A stretch of DNA of 8,478 bases from Spirosoma sp. (lineage in GTDB: Bacteria; Bacteroidota; Bacteroidia; Cytophagales; Spirosomataceae). How positions within the stretch are numbered: position 1 is the stretch's first letter; each line of letters opens with the position of its first letter. The stretch spans positions 1 to 8,478 of the forward strand of contig JANXVQ010000674.1 in the NCBI GenBank assembly GCA_025351545.1, read 5' to 3'. A program made the translations under genes and the position numbers. Positions 7,541 to 8,478 of this stretch are shown one piece after another. The notes below the pieces were generated by a model. The model saw nothing but the letters and a program-made list of their open reading frames with translations, was not told the origin of the DNA and did not search any database.

Positions 7541-8041
7541 TTAAAGTGCCGTATAAGTAAAGACTATGGTTGTCGTGTAAAGCCCGGCCGGTTTCAGAAA
7601 ATTGCTGCCGCCAATGGCCCGGTAGCGAATTACCATGACTGCATTCAGAAGCGATGTAGCCAAACCGGATGCCAGTGTCTGATTGGTAGTTGAAAGGAAA
7701 ATTTCCGGTCGGCTACCCAAACTCACCGATTGGACCCCAATAGACGAAACAGGTATTGAATAGGTGTTGTAGCGCAAATCATCGGTGGCATGAATTTGCA
7801 GGGACCAGCTCAGGCCAAGAGAAACATTTAATTGCAGGGTACTATGGTTGACCTGCACCCCGTTTGTGTAGTCATTTATAGTTACAAACGTAAGAGCAGG
7901 ATTACCTAAAAGAGTTACACCGATAGATGTTGGAGCCGTATAGAAATTGTAGTTTTCATCGGGCATGGCAGGTTGTGCCATTAATACCGATCTGCATAAC
8001 AATAAGCTTATAGAGAGTATAATTTTATAAAAAAGCCTCAT
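7541..8041 (-). CDS. Small secreted WxL/DUF4402-like beta-sandwich protein (putative surface or fimbria-like subunit)
   Basis: Protein of 166 residues with a clear signal peptide: MRLFYK, a hydrophobic core (7-15), and a probable cut after A22 (VLMA/QP). The mature part is almost all predicted beta-strand, rich in Thr, Ser, Leu and Val, with no cysteines. A WxL-type motif (SWSLQI, W79-L81) sits in the middle, followed by YNTYSIPVSSIGVQ. The last strand is PAGLYTTTIVFTYTAL, like the closing strand of DUF4402, spore-coat-U and WxL-type domains. Its start codon overlaps the stop of the upstream chaperone-like gene by 4 nt (ATGA), so the two are probably translated together, which supports a subunit-chaperone relationship. 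It converges on the SGNH gene with only 38 nt between the stops. Assignment to a named family is by pattern only. Confidence 0.8.
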   Translation of the reverse strand: MRLFYKIILSISLLLCRSVLMAQPAMPDENYNFYTAPTSIGVTLLGNPALTFVTINDYTNGVQVNHSTLQLNVSLGLSWSLQIHATDDLRYNTYSIPVSSIGVQSVSLGSRPEIFLSTTNQTLASGLATSLLNAVMVIRYRAIGGSNFLKPAGLYTTTIVFTYTAL

Positions 8042-8478
8042 TTTAGAACAGCCTCCAGTTCAGCTACTTTTAATGCCTGACCGGGTCCACTATCCAGGAT
8101 AGCGACAATAAGGTATTTCCCGGGAGATAATTTCGGTGGAACATTGGCTGTAACCTTAAACATATCGGCGGGCAGTGTATTAACCGGAACGGCTTCGGGC
8201 TTCATCTCTTCCATTGTTTCCAGGTTCAGATATTCCAGACGTAACCGACTCTCCAGCAACGTGCTGCCCTGATTATGTACTTGAACCTTAATCTGATATT
8301 GTTCTCCGGATTTAGCAACGTCCATACTGGTGATAGCAATATCGGGCTGCGAATTTTCGGCCGAAAGTACGTACAGATGCACACCCATTTGCACCTTGAT
8401 AATGAACTGGGAATTTCCTTTTAATCGAGCCACTTCCTGTTCATTTGATTGCGTCAGGAACAACATACCATTACGAAT
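8038..8478 (-). CDS. PapD-like/CARDB-like periplasmic chaperone, C-terminal part (start outside window)
   Basis: The frame is open to the window edge (146 codons visible; ATG 8466 is internal, since I-R-N-G precedes it in frame). The visible start, MLFLTQSNEQEVARLKGNSQFIIKVQMGVHLYV in two strands, looks like the end of an N-terminal immunoglobulin-like domain of the periplasmic pilus-chaperone type, where a basic strand leads into the second domain. The second half (about 45-146) is another Ig-like domain: DIAITSMDVAKSGEQYQIKV, VHNQGSTLL, then PPKLSPGKYLIVAILDSG, a pattern shared with CARDB and DUF916-type domains. No C-terminal membrane helix is visible, so the protein is probably soluble in the periplasm. 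It is followed, with a 4-nt overlap, by the small secreted WxL-like protein, its likely client. The family assignment is moderate because more than half of the protein may be missing. Confidence 0.75.
   Translation of the reverse strand: MRNGMLFLTQSNEQEVARLKGNSQFIIKVQMGVHLYVLSAENSQPDIAITSMDVAKSGEQYQIKVQVHNQGSTLLESRLRLEYLNLETMEEMKPEAVPVNTLPADMFKVTANVPPKLSPGKYLIVAILDSGPGQALKVAELEAVLK

Overview
The window looks like chromosomal DNA from a Bacteroidetes bacterium, probably a Cytophagales member of the Spirosoma type. The basis is moderate GC content, gene starts without Shine-Dalgarno sites but with A/T-rich leaders, one good match to the Bacteroidetes -7 promoter box (TAnnTTTG), and the character of the proteins. 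The genus is an inference. There are no rRNA, tRNA, CRISPR or transposase genes, and no gene-free stretch longer than about 300 bases.

Left part (1-3630, + strand): three genes for glycan work. First comes the 3' part of a membrane acyltransferase of the acyltransferase-3 (OafA-like) family, whose start lies before the window. Next is a cytoplasmic family 2 glycosyltransferase of the DPM1/DPG-synthase type; its real start is ATG 1367, not the upstream open frame. Third is a flavoprotein that closely follows the eukaryotic-type UDP-galactopyranose mutase pattern, with the histidine loop, both substrate arginines and the uridine/phosphate-binding tyrosines visible. Together they suggest assembly and acyl modification of a surface glycan that may contain galactofuranose.

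Middle (3631-3726): a perfect 23-bp inverted repeat with a 17-nt loop fills the gap, and its right arm ends 12 nt before the next start codon.

Right-centre (3727-7502, + strand): a 905-residue membrane-anchored protein with a DUF3352-like N-terminal half and a beta-propeller-like C-terminal half. It is followed after 35 nt by a membrane-anchored SGNH/AlgX-like protein with GDSF and DTHW motifs. The pair probably forms one transcription unit acting in the periplasm.

Right end (7541-8478, - strand, convergent): a two-gene unit with a 4-nt ATGA overlap. A truncated PapD-like/CARDB-like chaperone precedes a small secreted beta-sandwich protein with a WxL-type motif. This resembles a chaperone plus surface-subunit pair.
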